DNA of 64,000 nt from Daphnia pulex. Lineage: Eukaryota > Arthropoda > Branchiopoda > Diplostraca > Daphniidae. The first letter of the stretch is position 1; each line of letters starts with the position of its first letter. Positions 34,081 to 53,960 of this stretch are shown here, in pieces. The translations under genes were made by a program, and so were the position numbers. The stretch is from assembly GCF_021134715.1 (NCBI RefSeq), contig NC_060022.1, forward strand, positions 3,167,001-3,231,000. Direction: 5' to 3'. The notes under the pieces are model-generated. The model was not told the origin of the DNA. It ran no database searches and worked only from the letters and a program-made list of their open reading frames with translations.

Positions 34081-34740
34081 TATTTAACCTCAAAACACAC
34101 GAATGAGTCAAGGCACCTTTCCCGATCACTCTTTATCTTTTTTTTTTGTTTGCTGTGTGGGGTGATCTCGACCTATCGGATCAGAAGTTCATTTTTATCT
34201 ATAGATATCAACCAAGCAAGCATACAGCGTCAACAAATATCCGTTTACTTTTTATACCTTGTCTCTTGCAATGAAACTCTGGAAAAAAAGCTGCACGTGA
34301 TTGAATTAACACGCATTCAAAACAAATTGAACCGGATCAATAAGCAAATATTACTTTTAGTTTTTGATGGACTATGTAAATAAGAATATATCTAAACAAA
34401 TAAATCGTGACGTCAATCCATTCCTTTGCCATTAATTAATCACATGTTTGCAAGCATGAGGTTATAGGGAGTAGAAATAAACGTGAATTTCTGGATTTTA
34501 CGTACAACGTACATCATACTTTTTCAGTTTCATATTCCTTGTCTTAATCTATTGAATGTTTCGGGTTAAATTTTGTCTGAATCTTTCTAATTAAAACAGG
34601 CAAGTCGGCAGTGAAATTTAGTGGTTGCTGATATTTAATCGAGTAAAGTCATTCCTTTTTATGGAATATTCCATTTTAAAAATCTATCACGTGATTGATA
34701 TGTATGGTACTCTCTATGACAGTAAAGAAGTGAATAACAA
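34081..34740. repeat. Upstream flank of trypsin 2, duplicated downstream
   Basis: Blocks here recur in the same order at 36905-37335: ACACGAATGWGTCAAGGCAC, GATCTCGACCTAT, ATCAGAAGTTCATTTTTATC, ATCAACCAAGCA, CCTTGTCTCTT, and TCTCTRTGACAG at the right end. The match shows that the trypsin-2 promoter region was once part of a tandem duplication. Confidence 0.8.
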
Positions 34741-34921
34741 ATACAGAAATATAGCTTAGGTTACGAAGTATTATTTGTTGAAGATGACAAGATAAAAAGA
34801 GCGTTGTGTGTGTTGGTTTTTACGTGCAAGATTAGAAGAAGGACGAGTCGAAGAGCTGCTGTCAATTAAAGCCAGAGACAGGACTAAGTGCGTCACCTGA
34901 AATAATCCGCCATTAAAGTTG

Positions 34922-34930
34922 TATAAAAAG
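34922..34930 (+). promoter_or_regulatory. TATA box and initiator of trypsin 2
   Basis: TATAAAAAG at 34922 is followed by TTCATTC around 34956-34961, an arthropod initiator-like sequence about 33 nt further on. The start codon at 34987 would leave a leader of only about 30 nt, as is common for digestive protease genes. Confidence 0.65.
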
Positions 34931-34986
34931 AAGAATGAAACTGAAGCCAAGCGGTTCATTCGTTGTCTATCTTAAGCATCGGAATC

Positions 34987-36561
34987 ATGAAGTCTGCTCT
35001 GATCCTTCTCGTCCTTGTCGCTGGTGCCACCGGTAAGACTTTTGCGTTCATCTTAATTTTTCTGCTAAGAAATTATAAGTGTGTATCTGATACAGTGATT
35101 AATATGGAATAAAAATTGCTTATGTAATTAGCCAAGCTGACGCTGCCTCGTCTGCCTCTTAACGTGCTTATGCGCGGTGGATGGCCCATGATCGACGACG
35201 AAAGGATTGTCGGAGGCACCCAAGCCAGTCCCAACGAATTCCCTTACCAGATTTCCCTCAGAGTATGTTGCCTTAATTAAATTACATGTACGCCTGCTTT
35301 TATCTTTCAATTTTCCACTTTAGCGCCTGGGCTCCCACATTTGCGGTGCTTCCATTTACAAGAGCGGATGGATCATCACAGCTGCTCACTGCACTGACGG
35401 GTAAGTAACTATATTGAATTTATCATAGCCTTTAGAGACACGTATAGACTAATGACTAATGAGGGCACTTATATTATGATACCAATTTTACGTAACAACA
35501 GAACCTCTGTCGGCTCCCTATCAATTGTTGCTGGTGAACACAGCTTGTCCATCGATTCCGGAAATGAGCAAACCCGTAACATTGCAGCTAAACACGAGTA
35601 TAAGCTTTCTGACATTTACTTGAAGTACAAGTTCATTTTTTTTTTAATTTTTATTGAATAGACATGTCAGTTACAGCTCAAGGACCCAGGAGAATGACAT
35701 CTGTCTTTTGGAGGTATTTCGATGATCTAAAGACATTATATATCCGAATAATTGTATCATTTTCTAATTTGGTTTTGTCTCTTTCGTAAAGTTGAGTTCC
35801 CCGCTCTCGCTGAACTCCGTGGTGGGTGTTGTCCGAATCCCCGCTCAAGGTGCTCAAACTGCCGAAGGAACCAACTGCGTCGTCTCCGGCTGGGGTACCA
35901 CTTCAGTGAGTATATTATAAGTCGACATTGTAATAAGCTGGATAGCGTATTTGATTCCCGTTATTATAATTTCATGTATAATTTTGTTTTCTGATTCTTT
36001 AAATGCAGTCGGGAGGCAGCACTATCCCCGACATTTTGCGCAAAGTCACCGTTCCCACCGTCAGTGACGACACTTGCCGTGGCAGCTATGGCACTAACGC
36101 TATCACTGACTCCATGATTTGCGCCGGATTCCGTCTAGGTATATTCAGCATTCGTAAACTGTTACAAACTGAACGTCTTTTTTCTAACGTCTCTTTTCTT
36201 TTTCCTTCTTTCGTCGAACACGAAAGGCGGAGCCGACTCTTGCCAAGGTAAAACATCTTGGATGCTATAGCTATATACTTCACGGAAAGAAAAGTAATAC
36301 CTTTATATCTCATTATTTCCACTTACAGGTGACTCTGGCGGCCCCCTCGTCGATGAAGGAACTAACCTTTTGATCGGTGTCGTTTCGTGGGGTATTGGAT
36401 GTGCTGATGCTGGATATTACGGTAAGAGATCTTGATTCTTAGAAGATTTAGGGATTTGATAAGTAGCTGATGTTATGAACGTCCTATTCAATTGTCTTCA
36501 TAAAGGTGTCTACACTGAGGTCTCATACTTCCACAACTGGATCGTCAGCTTCGCTGGTTAA
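34987..36561 (+). CDS. Trypsin-like serine protease 2, secreted
   Basis: Ten exons (34987-35032, 35132-35262, 35324-35400, 35502-35597, 35662-35713, 35792-35905, 36009-36138, 36227-36247, 36329-36421, 36506-36561) join in phase to 271 aa. Signal peptide 1-15; activation site ER|IVGG, mature from Ile41. The triad is His81 (ITAAHC), Asp129 (NDICLL) and Ser225 (GDSGGP), with Asp219 in the specificity pocket (ADSCQ), so it cleaves after Arg/Lys. It is a secreted S1A trypsin, probably digestive. Compared with the paralogue at 27821 it has an extra 64-bp intron (35598-35661) before the active-site Asp. Two other introns are shifted by one base in phase. A TATA box lies 65 nt upstream. Confidence 0.93.
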
Positions 36562-36730
36562 GAAACTGCACATTTCTGTCTTTTTTCTCCCGTGGATGAT
36601 TTATGATTTATGAATTATGATGCATCCAATTTTTCATACACATTTAATCAATTAACATATCTTTAAAAAACAAAATACAATGTAGCAGATAATAACAGTT
36701 TCAACTACGTCTACGTGTCTTGTATATGGT

Positions 36731-36840
36731 TGCTCATGCATACCGGAAAATATGTTTTCGATCGTACTGCTTCCGCATTTATGATATTGGAATAAGGCAA
36801 ATTTTCTGCAAGTTTTTAAAGTTTTAATTGTTGATTCGTT
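36731..36840 (-). pseudogene. Fragment of sulfotransferase exon 1
   Basis: About 110 bp match the end of sulfotransferase exon 1 and its donor (32700-32820). The run TGTTTTCGATCGTACTGCTTC is shared, as are CGCATTTRTGAT and TGTTGATTCGTTA. It encodes the remains of CGSSTIENI on the minus strand, but the reading frame is broken by small changes and no other exon is present. It shows that the duplicated block once included sulfotransferase sequence. Confidence 0.8.
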
Positions 36841-36904
36841 ATTGGAGCGGTCATAGTTATGTTAACGTATACAGGAGAGTCTTAATGAACTAATGATTCT
36901 AATT

Positions 36905-37335
36905 TTGGTTTTAATTTAACCTTAACACACGAATGTGTCAAGGCACACCTTTTCCGATCATATCTTTAACTTTTTTTGCCTGGTTTGCTGTGTGAGGGGA
37001 TCTCGACCTATAACATCAGAAGTTCATTTTTATCTATATCAACCAAGCATACAGCAGTTACAGCACCAACAAATATCAGTTGCAAAACATCAGTTTGCTT
37101 TTTAATCCCTTGTCTCTTCCAATGGAACTATTGAAAAAAAAAATGTTCCCGGTTGGATTATCGTTTTTTAAACATTATTTTCGTTAAAGAGTAGACTGCA
37201 GTAAAATTGATAATATTAAATATAAAACGCGTGTTGTTGCGCGGATATTCAATCGAGTTAAGTCCGTTAAGTCACTCCCTTTTTATAAGGAGTATTTAAA
37301 AAAAAAATCTATCGTGTGATTCTCTGTGACAGCGG
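36905..37335. repeat. Second copy of the trypsin upstream flank
   Basis: This is a shortened copy of 34081-34740 lying 3' of the intact trypsin 2. Where the first copy continues to the trypsin promoter and gene, this one breaks off after TGACAG at 37332 and joins directly to trypsin 3' sequence. Confidence 0.8.
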
Positions 37336-37460
37336 ATGGATCGTCAGCTTCGCTGGTCAAAAGATCAATTTTAAGAAACTGCAGCACTGCAGCAGTCATT
37401 TGGGAAATTTTATTTTCGTGTCGTCACACACACATATTTAATCAATAAAATATTTGCAAT
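37332..37460 (+). pseudogene. Trypsin remnant: 3' end of a deleted third copy
   Basis: GGATCGTCAGCTTCGCTGGT is identical to the coding end of trypsin-2 exon 10 and is followed by a related 3' UTR (TAAGAAACTGCA) and AATAAA at 37444. The stop codon is changed (GGTCAA instead of GGTTAA). The preceding AGCGGATGGATC matches trypsin-2 exon 3, so exon 3 and exon 10 pieces appear fused at the shared TGGATC. Everything between, including the active site, is gone. It is a dead gene. Confidence 0.8.
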
Positions 37461-37489
37461 TTTGAAGAGTAATTTTTTATTTGTCGGCT

Positions 37490-38800
37490 GTCGGGCGAGT
37501 TTTTGGAATTTTAATATCGATATCTTAGCTTAAGCGTGGTTAATTAGAATATTTGTTTCGTCTGCTACTTTCCTTTTGTTTCAAAGTTTCGAAAAGCAAA
37601 GATGTTTCAAGTTTCAGCTATTTTTTATCATAGAAAACTGAATGGAAGACTGATTCACCAGAATCATGTTATCACCAATAACATACATATTACGTATGTA
37701 AACGTGTTTACATGGCTGCAAGAGAAATAGAAGAACAAAATAAAATGTAGTCGCCGTATGAATTTTGGGTGTCGTGACTCCCCATGCTCTCCACCCCATG
37801 CTGTTTCTCAGGTAAATAAAACTAAGAATACAAATGCAATGATTTTGGGAGCTTATACAGAAGAGTTAAAACTTGTTCCAAATTTTTGAAATGTAGGTGC
37901 CCGTGACTAGCATTTATCATATATGCTTGTTACCAATGTATGGTAGAAGAGTTTTTGCTCTATTTGTAACTTTTTCATTTGTGCAGATTTCAGCCCTGAG
38001 CCAGCCATCGTAAACACAAGATGTGCAAATTTTGATACTGACCTGTCAACACTAACAAAATCAGTATCATCAATTGGGTAATGATTTTTTTTACTTTTAT
38101 TAACCTTTGACCTGCCGTATATTTTAATGGTGCCTGAAACTTGCACAAAAGGGTATTATTACACTTCAACCTTTAGTAATCCTGTTTATTAACCATAAGG
38201 GGTTACTCACTGTCTTCTTTCTGACTTGTTGTCTCTGCTGCAGTATTTCTTTCGTAACCCATTTTTTACTTTTTGTTTAGATAAACAGCTCCTAGTTTAA
38301 TTGGAAAAACTCTGTCCTCGTGTACACCCATGTGAAGGTGTGTGTATATTCACTATATTCACGATGACCCCCTTTTCCTATCCTGCCTGGCGTCAACTTG
38401 ACTGAGGATGGAGAACTTGTGGATACCTGGCTGTGGATTTCCCCGGCTTAAAGGTAGGACAATTGTCTCTCTATTCTTCCTTTTTTTTAACTATTTGGTG
38501 GCGTTGGTTATGACACGTTACGGAGTACGATTATTCCTGAGTTATAGGTCTTTGACTGCAAGTTTTAGCTCTTGCCGTTTCTGTTATCTCAATCAGGGTT
38601 ATTAAATAATTCATATGTAGAGCGACTGTACATCAGGCTTGTTTTATACCTCACAACTTTGTCTTCTGGTAAACAACCAATTGAAAAAAAAAAATTGTTA
38701 CATTTTAAACACTTCAAACAATGTGTAAAGTCGTTAAAATTGTATGTCCAAGGGGACTCTCCGCCACACCGGCACCTCCTCGTTAGAAATGGAAAGGAAG
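37490..38800. repeat. Dispersed ~1.3-kb repeat, copy B
   Basis: It matches copies A and C over the same ordered blocks (ATCGATATCTTAG, CGTCTGCT, TTTCAAAGTTTCGAAAAG, CCATGCTGTTT at 37796, AAGGTAGGACAA at about 38451, GAGTACGATTATTCCTGAG, CCGCCACACCGGCACCTCCT). As with copy A, it follows directly on a trypsin 3' end, suggesting that repeat and trypsin were duplicated together. Confidence 0.75.
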
Positions 38801-41043
38801 ATAGTTTAGGAGGAAGGAAGATAGTTAGTAAAGTTCAATCAATCACGAAATGGATGATGATTCATCAGAATATTATAAGGCACGGTTGAGAGTTGGAATT
38901 CCCGTTTCGTAGAGATGCTGGACGGAAGTGGGACTATGTGCAAGTGGCCGAGTTAATTCGCAAACTCCGCGTTGGAAATTGAATTTGAAAATATTCTCTG
39001 GACCTGTCAGAATCTTGCAGAACTACACCCTTCCGTATGAGACACCGCAACACCCGGAAGCGTGTTAATCCATCCGCACGTTATCAGAAAATGCAGGAAA
39101 ACCACAACCCAAACAAAAGAAAGTGAAATACATAACATACAGGCTGAGTGCTGCAAATGCCGTTGACTTTTGATAGATATAAAATGATGATAAGAAAAGG
39201 AAATTTATTGAAAAAAATGTCAGCCAAAAAAAATAACTCGTGTGGTAGTCATAAAAAAACTGCGCTGAAAGCGCAATTTGCAAATCACGCAAAATCGTGA
39301 AAACCGTGAAGAAATAACTGACATTTGATTTTTTGTTTTTTATCTTGTGACTACACTGCGAAGGTCATTTTAAATAAAATCGGATGCGTGGGGGTCACTT
39401 GAATTGGCGATGACGAAATCATTCGGACAAACTCACGCAGAAAATATGTGTGGGGTATTATACAGCAGAAATGGACAATGCCTGTGGGTGTGTACATACT
39501 ACACACACACACGAAAGAGTCTTGATTCCAACAACTGCCGCGGCTCTCGCTTTCTCTTTCCTTTCAGTTCGGCATGACTCAGACTGCTGCGACTGCTTGA
39601 CCAAGTTGTTTTGCTCAGCTTAATTCTCGGGACGGTGTCGCTAGCATAGCGTTAGTACATAAGAATCACTATAAACACATTCCAAGAATAAGAATTTATA
39701 TGTACTAACTGCCCATAAAAACCAGTTCCAAATGACTTCCGCCCATTACTTTTGCACGGCGATTGGCGCATTGCCCTTTCATCGAATTGCCAGGCGACAA
39801 AATTTCGGTCAATTCCGAGTATTAGACCATATTAATGCCGGGAAAGATTTGAATTCTTCTCACGGTTGAATCCGGAATCATTGTGGGCTTTATACACCTG
39901 TGTGCTCTGAAGAAAAAAATTCAAGGATGCGAATTTGATCAGTGGATTATATTAATAATCCACTGAAAAATCTTTTGATAGTATTTTTATTTCATCCGTT
40001 CTTTTTAGAAATGGAACTGGGCAATTTTCTACTAAGAGCGCCGATTCCAGTTTTATTGAGCACTAAATTTTATAAGTGGGCACTTCTAAGGAATTGTTAT
40101 TGGCAAATCGATGTGCATTTCAATTAGGAAAAAGGCGCGATCAAGTTCAAGGATTTCAACGGTCAACGGCTCTCATCAATGCCAACACGCCCACGAATTC
40201 TTCGCTGAAGCAGAATTCCTGTCGGAAGTCCTCCTCGGAGAGAACGGATGGAGAAACTCGCATTTCTTTGGGTTTAAAATTTTGTTGTTTTTAGTGCAGA
40301 TGAACTGCCTTACGTACCATTGTGCGTCGTGTATAGAAAATCGAGGTCACTGTTGGTACAGATCAAGTTCCTGGTGAAGCTTTACGTTTTATTTTTTAAA
40401 AAAGAAAAAATGTTCCGTATTATACGTCTTATTCGTCACTCATTGTTTAGCCGAGACTCCGCCTTCTTCCGACGTCGGTGAGTCACGCCAATTCCGGCGA
40501 ATAGCTAGAAACTCTTGTTATATGCGCGTTCACCGGTGCCAAAGGAATCCCCCAGTTTAAGTTGATGACTAAAGCCCCCTGGCGGTTCAAGACTCGCCTC
40601 AGTGTGCGTTCCGGTTCTTTGCGGCCGCTGCCGTTTCCGAGTCACGTGACTCCCGTGTCGTGAAAGCGTATACGATATCAAAAAGAGCTCCTCCCCCCCC
40701 TCCCAGCGCAAGGGAGCGTGTATATATAAGTAAGCATCCAACAAAGTTGACGGAGCCGGACCCATTCATTTCTCTACTGCCGACCAATACCCACATCACT
40801 GCACTTGCTATTATTTTTTGGGTCTCCCCCCCCCCTTCTTCCCGCCGCCGCCAACTTTAAATTTCTTATATTTAAAAAACAAAATCAGTTTTGACGACGA
40901 CGAAAGTCTTTTTCCTCCATGTGCGACATACACCGCCGAGAATATCGTTTTTATTACTACACCAGTGCCGCCGTCTAATTTTGGCCGTGTTTGATTGACA
41001 GATAGATATTGTGATATTAAAAAACACTTTAGAGCTGTTCGAA
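38801..41043. other. Intergenic and promoter region of the metalloproteinase gene
   Basis: The left part is A/T-rich with no supported gene. Overlapping frames near 39940-40380 are Ser-rich but lack splice signals or a family match. The 500 bp before the MMP start are G/C-richer with C-runs and hold a TATA box at 40721. Confidence 0.45.
40721..40730 (+). promoter_or_regulatory. Probable TATA box of the metalloproteinase gene
   Basis: TATATATAAG lies 314 bp before the MMP start codon. An initiator-like TTCATTTC follows about 40 nt later. A transcript from here would have a leader of roughly 280 nt. Confidence 0.5.
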
Positions 41044-49966
<8,923 letters not shown>

Positions 49967-52374
49967 CAATAAGTTTGGCCCAGCCAAGAAGTTCATATAT
50001 TGTCCCAGCAGTCCGCGCGTCTATCAAATACAATAAGGTCTATATATAGTATGTTACTCTATAGCTAGACGTATAATAATGGAGAATAAGAGAAGGACCC
50101 TATAGCTCTATTCTGTCTGCGGGACGAGAGAGATGAACTGTCCGTCTCTCTCCACCAGCTCCTTATTCTTCTCTTATATTCTCTCTCTCTCTCTCTTGTT
50201 GTGCTCTTGTTGTTGTTCTGTTTCCGTCTGTGTGTATATTGAATGCCGTGCGTATTGTGTTGTGTGTGTATATTGGAGAGCTGTGCTGCTGATCTAGCGA
50301 GTGTCTGTCCGTGTTACGATTGTTGTTCTCTCGTGAATGATCGATCGACTGCTGGTCTCCCCCCTTTTTTTTTCTTCTCCTTTTTGCTCCTTTTTTTCCC
50401 CTCACCGATTGAGTGCGCGCGTGTGTTTGCGTAGAGCTATGAATGTTGTTGTTGTTGTTTTTTATATTCCTTCCTCGATACTCTTTTATTTCTTGCATGC
50501 TGCTGGATACATAGATGTAGTCGCCTCTCTCACACTTGTGTATCTCGAATGGATCGTATATAGAACGTCTGCACGAATGATTGAGCATCTCCATTTACAC
50601 GGCTGTCTCTCCCCACTGCACTGCGCAATCCTTTAAAGGTTAAGTGAGGTACATTCACGCGCATCAGGGGTTCGTTTTTTTATATGGCTCGATATAATAT
50701 TTTCCATGTCGAATATCATTCATAATCATTGATTTAGTTGTTGTGTAACCATTTCTTGTTTATTTTGTTTTTTCTCTCTCCGCCAAGAACTCCGCCATGT
50801 GTGAGACCCCCCCATACAAACTCTAGATCAAATGAGCTGTGAGGCAAAAATGGGAGCATTTCTTTCGAGTATATTTTTGATCGACGATGACTCTCTCTTC
50901 ATCAAAGTCAAATGTCTGTAGTACGTCGGTATATACTGTTCTGTATGAATGTCGAAGCGGAAGTTCCGGATGAAATCCTGTTGTGTGTAGTTCCGTTCAT
51001 GTCTCTTTTCTTTTCAATCTCGTCTGCTGTGTGTGCTCTTGTGTGTGTGTGTGCTGCCTCTCTCGTCGGGGGTTTACAAATGGCGCAATGGATTCATTGA
51101 GTTGTGGATCCGCGCCGCAAACCGTGACGATCAACTGATGTCATACGAAATAAAATTCTAACAAAACCAGAAATATATATACAGTATATATGTGTGTGTG
51201 TCTCTATATCCATCATATCTTGATGTACGTAGGAAAAAAAAAAGTTCACTTTATATAAAAGCGTTCACCCTGAACAATAACAACAACAAACCCAACGAAA
51301 AAGATATCGAAAGAAGAGGGGGGAGGCAAAAGGGGAAAATTGTGAAAACGTGAAAGAGAGAGAGAGAGTCTCTATAGTACATATAGAAAAAGAGAATCAA
51401 GAGTTTTGGGTCTATTGATTGCGGTGTGACGGTGACAGATGCACAGAGCATCGCCCCTCTCTTTTATATCTAGTACTCCTCGGGAAAAAAAGAAGGAAGG
51501 AAAAACCCCCTCGTCGACTGATTCAATTCCTCTTCATCCTAGACCCCGCTATTTATATAGAGATTTCCCTCTGCTGCGTCTATATCGTCGTCGTCGGTCT
51601 ATCGGATGTTTTCAAAAAGGATTTATATATCGTCATTCGTGTATATACAGCACCCGCCGAGCACATCATATAGATATATAGACTGTGCTGGGCTGGCTGG
51701 CCATTAGTGCATGTATGTGCGGAGTCTAAATGCTCCGCCGTCATCTGTCTTCTTTTGGGGGCCCAAAAAGAGACGAGCGACGCAGAGAGTAAATCAGTTG
51801 CTCACGAGAATTCATCGTATCCAGCGGGTGATGGACTGAAGTGGGTGGGGAGGGGTAGGGGGTGGCTGCTCGCGCTTTATACTCACAAGGCAATCAAGGT
51901 TAAACGACGCGCCGGAATTGCAATCGGATATACACACACACACACACAGCCGGCGCTGATGTACAGCAGCGAGCAGCAGCTCTAGCCGTCCAGTTTATAT
52001 ATCGATGAAAGCACAGCAGCATAACGACGACGACGCCACTCGGGACGCAAGAGACTCCGGCTGCTGCTGCTGCCACATACTAGTCGGATGCCGCCAGAGT
52101 CGGCGATGAGACACTGAGCTGGAATTAATTGACATTGGGCCGTCGTACCCGTCCCGGGGTATAGTGATGGTCCGCCTACATAGGACCCAGTAGTACCCAG
52201 AATAATTAATGGGAGGGTGTTTTGTTTGGGCGCGGGTTTTCATTCTTTCTGCGCGGGTTGCATGCCAATTTTTATTTGGATCTTGTCCCGTCCAGGGTGG
52301 GATTAATCAAATTTGTTGAGAGACCAACGATTTGATATGAATCGTGAAGCAGACGACGGACAACAACAACAAAA
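49967..52374. other. MMP 3' flank, low-complexity DNA
   Basis: This holds the MMP 3' UTR followed by DNA rich in (CT)n, (GT)n, (TATA)n and GTT repeats. No gene, RNA or ORF with a domain was recognised. ORFs on both strands derive from simple sequence. Confidence 0.4.
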
Positions 52375-52445
52375 TTAATATTTAGAGAGACCTGCCGCCA
52401 CACTGGCACTTCTGGCCTTCTGGGTTAGCTGTGACCGTCAATTTC
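52375..52445. repeat. Stray fragment of the 1.3-kb dispersed repeat
   Basis: CCTGCCGCCACACTGGCACT is shared with the 3' end of repeat copy C at about 53911-53930, and more weakly with copy B. It lies just upstream of copy C in the same orientation and probably marks the end of an otherwise deleted tandem copy. Confidence 0.6.
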
Positions 52446-52619
52446 CTATAGTTTTAAAAGGTAACAACACTTATATAGTTATATGGTTCTATCGGCCTGA
52501 AAATTAAACTGCGCTAAGGCCTAGAAAACTGCCTCTACTGAGAATTATTAACCAATTGCCAAACAGAAATGGTATTAGATTTAAACTAAAACTTATTCCC
52601 TAAACTTATTCCCTTATCG

Positions 52620-53960
52620 ATTTTGAGCGGTTTGGATTTTGAGGGGGGAGTTTAATTTTTATTTATTTGATTATTTCATTTCTAATTTCTATCGATATCG
52701 TATTATCGTAAGCATGCTGATTAGAATAAAATTTGAAATTTGGTGTCGTCTGCTGCTTTCGTTTAGTTGAAAAATTTGGAGAAGACAAATTTCAAGTATG
52801 GTTCAAGATTTACATTCTTGGTAATAGATTTATTGGTTTCTTGATAACCTTCACACTCCATGCTGTTTAGCAGGTAAATACTAAGAATACAAATAGAATT
52901 ATTGTGGGAGCTATAAAAGAGTTAAACCTGTTCCAAATTTGTGAGGTGTAAATTCATGATGACTAGCATTTATCATGTGATTGCCCAGTGCTGCCCAGTC
53001 GATGCATATCCCTCCTATGTAACCTTTTTCTTTTTTTGCAAATTTGAGTCCAGGGCCAGCCATCATAACTACACAATATGCAAGGTTTTCTTGTGCAGGT
53101 GTTAATCTGTCCTCAGCAACAATCTCAGGATCATCGCTTGGGTAATGATTTCCTTTACTTTTATTGACCTGTGACCCACTAAATATTTTACTGCTGCATT
53201 ACCTGCATCAATGCAGTGTATTACACGTAAACCTCTCATTCTCCCATTTATTAACAACAAGGGTTTACCCAGTGTCTTGTTTTCCACTTTTCCTGACTTG
53301 TTGTTTCTGTGAATTTTTTTTTCGTAACCTATTTTTCTTTTTTCTTTTAGATACACAGCATCCCATGGCATTGGAAAAACTACCGATGTCGATCGAGTTA
53401 CGGATCTCTTCTTCCCCCCTTTCTTAAATTGTTCTCGTGTACGCCCATGTGAATGTGGGTGTATTCACGAGGACACCCTTTTTACCCTATCCCGCCTGAT
53501 GGAATTGAACTCTTCAGCGGATGGATGGAGCAACTGTGGATGCCTGGCTGTAATTCCCAGGCATAAAGGTAGGACAAAATTGATCCCTATTCTTCCTTTT
53601 TTGGCAATTTTTGGTGGCGTTGATTATAAATCGTTACGTATATTCACGGAGTACGATTATTCCTGAGGCTAGGCTGTTGACTGGAAAACTGTTTTCTCTT
53701 GCCGTATTTGTTGACTCAGACTCAGTCAAGGGTTCATTTGTCGTTTGACTCATTTGAACTCATTCGTCGAACGACTGCAGATCAGGCTTGTTTTTTGTAC
53801 CTCACAATTTTTTCTGTGGGTAAACAACCACCACCATCACATCACACGAAAATATTTGAACTTGAAATACTTGAAGCAAATTGTAATCAGGCCATTTTTT
53901 GTCCAAGAGGCACCTGCCGCCACACTGGCACCTCCTATGTGGTTAAATACTTGAATTGCA
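52620..53960. repeat. Dispersed ~1.3-kb repeat, copy C
   Basis: It contains the same ordered blocks as copies A and B (ATCGATATCGTATTATC, GTCGTCTGCTGC, CCATGCTGTTTAGCAGGTAA at 52858, GCGGATGGATGGAGCAACTG, AAGGTAGGACAAA, GAGTACGATTATTCCTGAGG). It is the only copy outside the trypsin/sulfotransferase block. No conserved reading frame was found. Confidence 0.75.

Noticed and set aside
39942-40377. Ser/Thr-rich overlapping frames before the MMP promoter
   Set aside because: Two or three frames are open at once, none continues across splice sites, and no homology was recognised.
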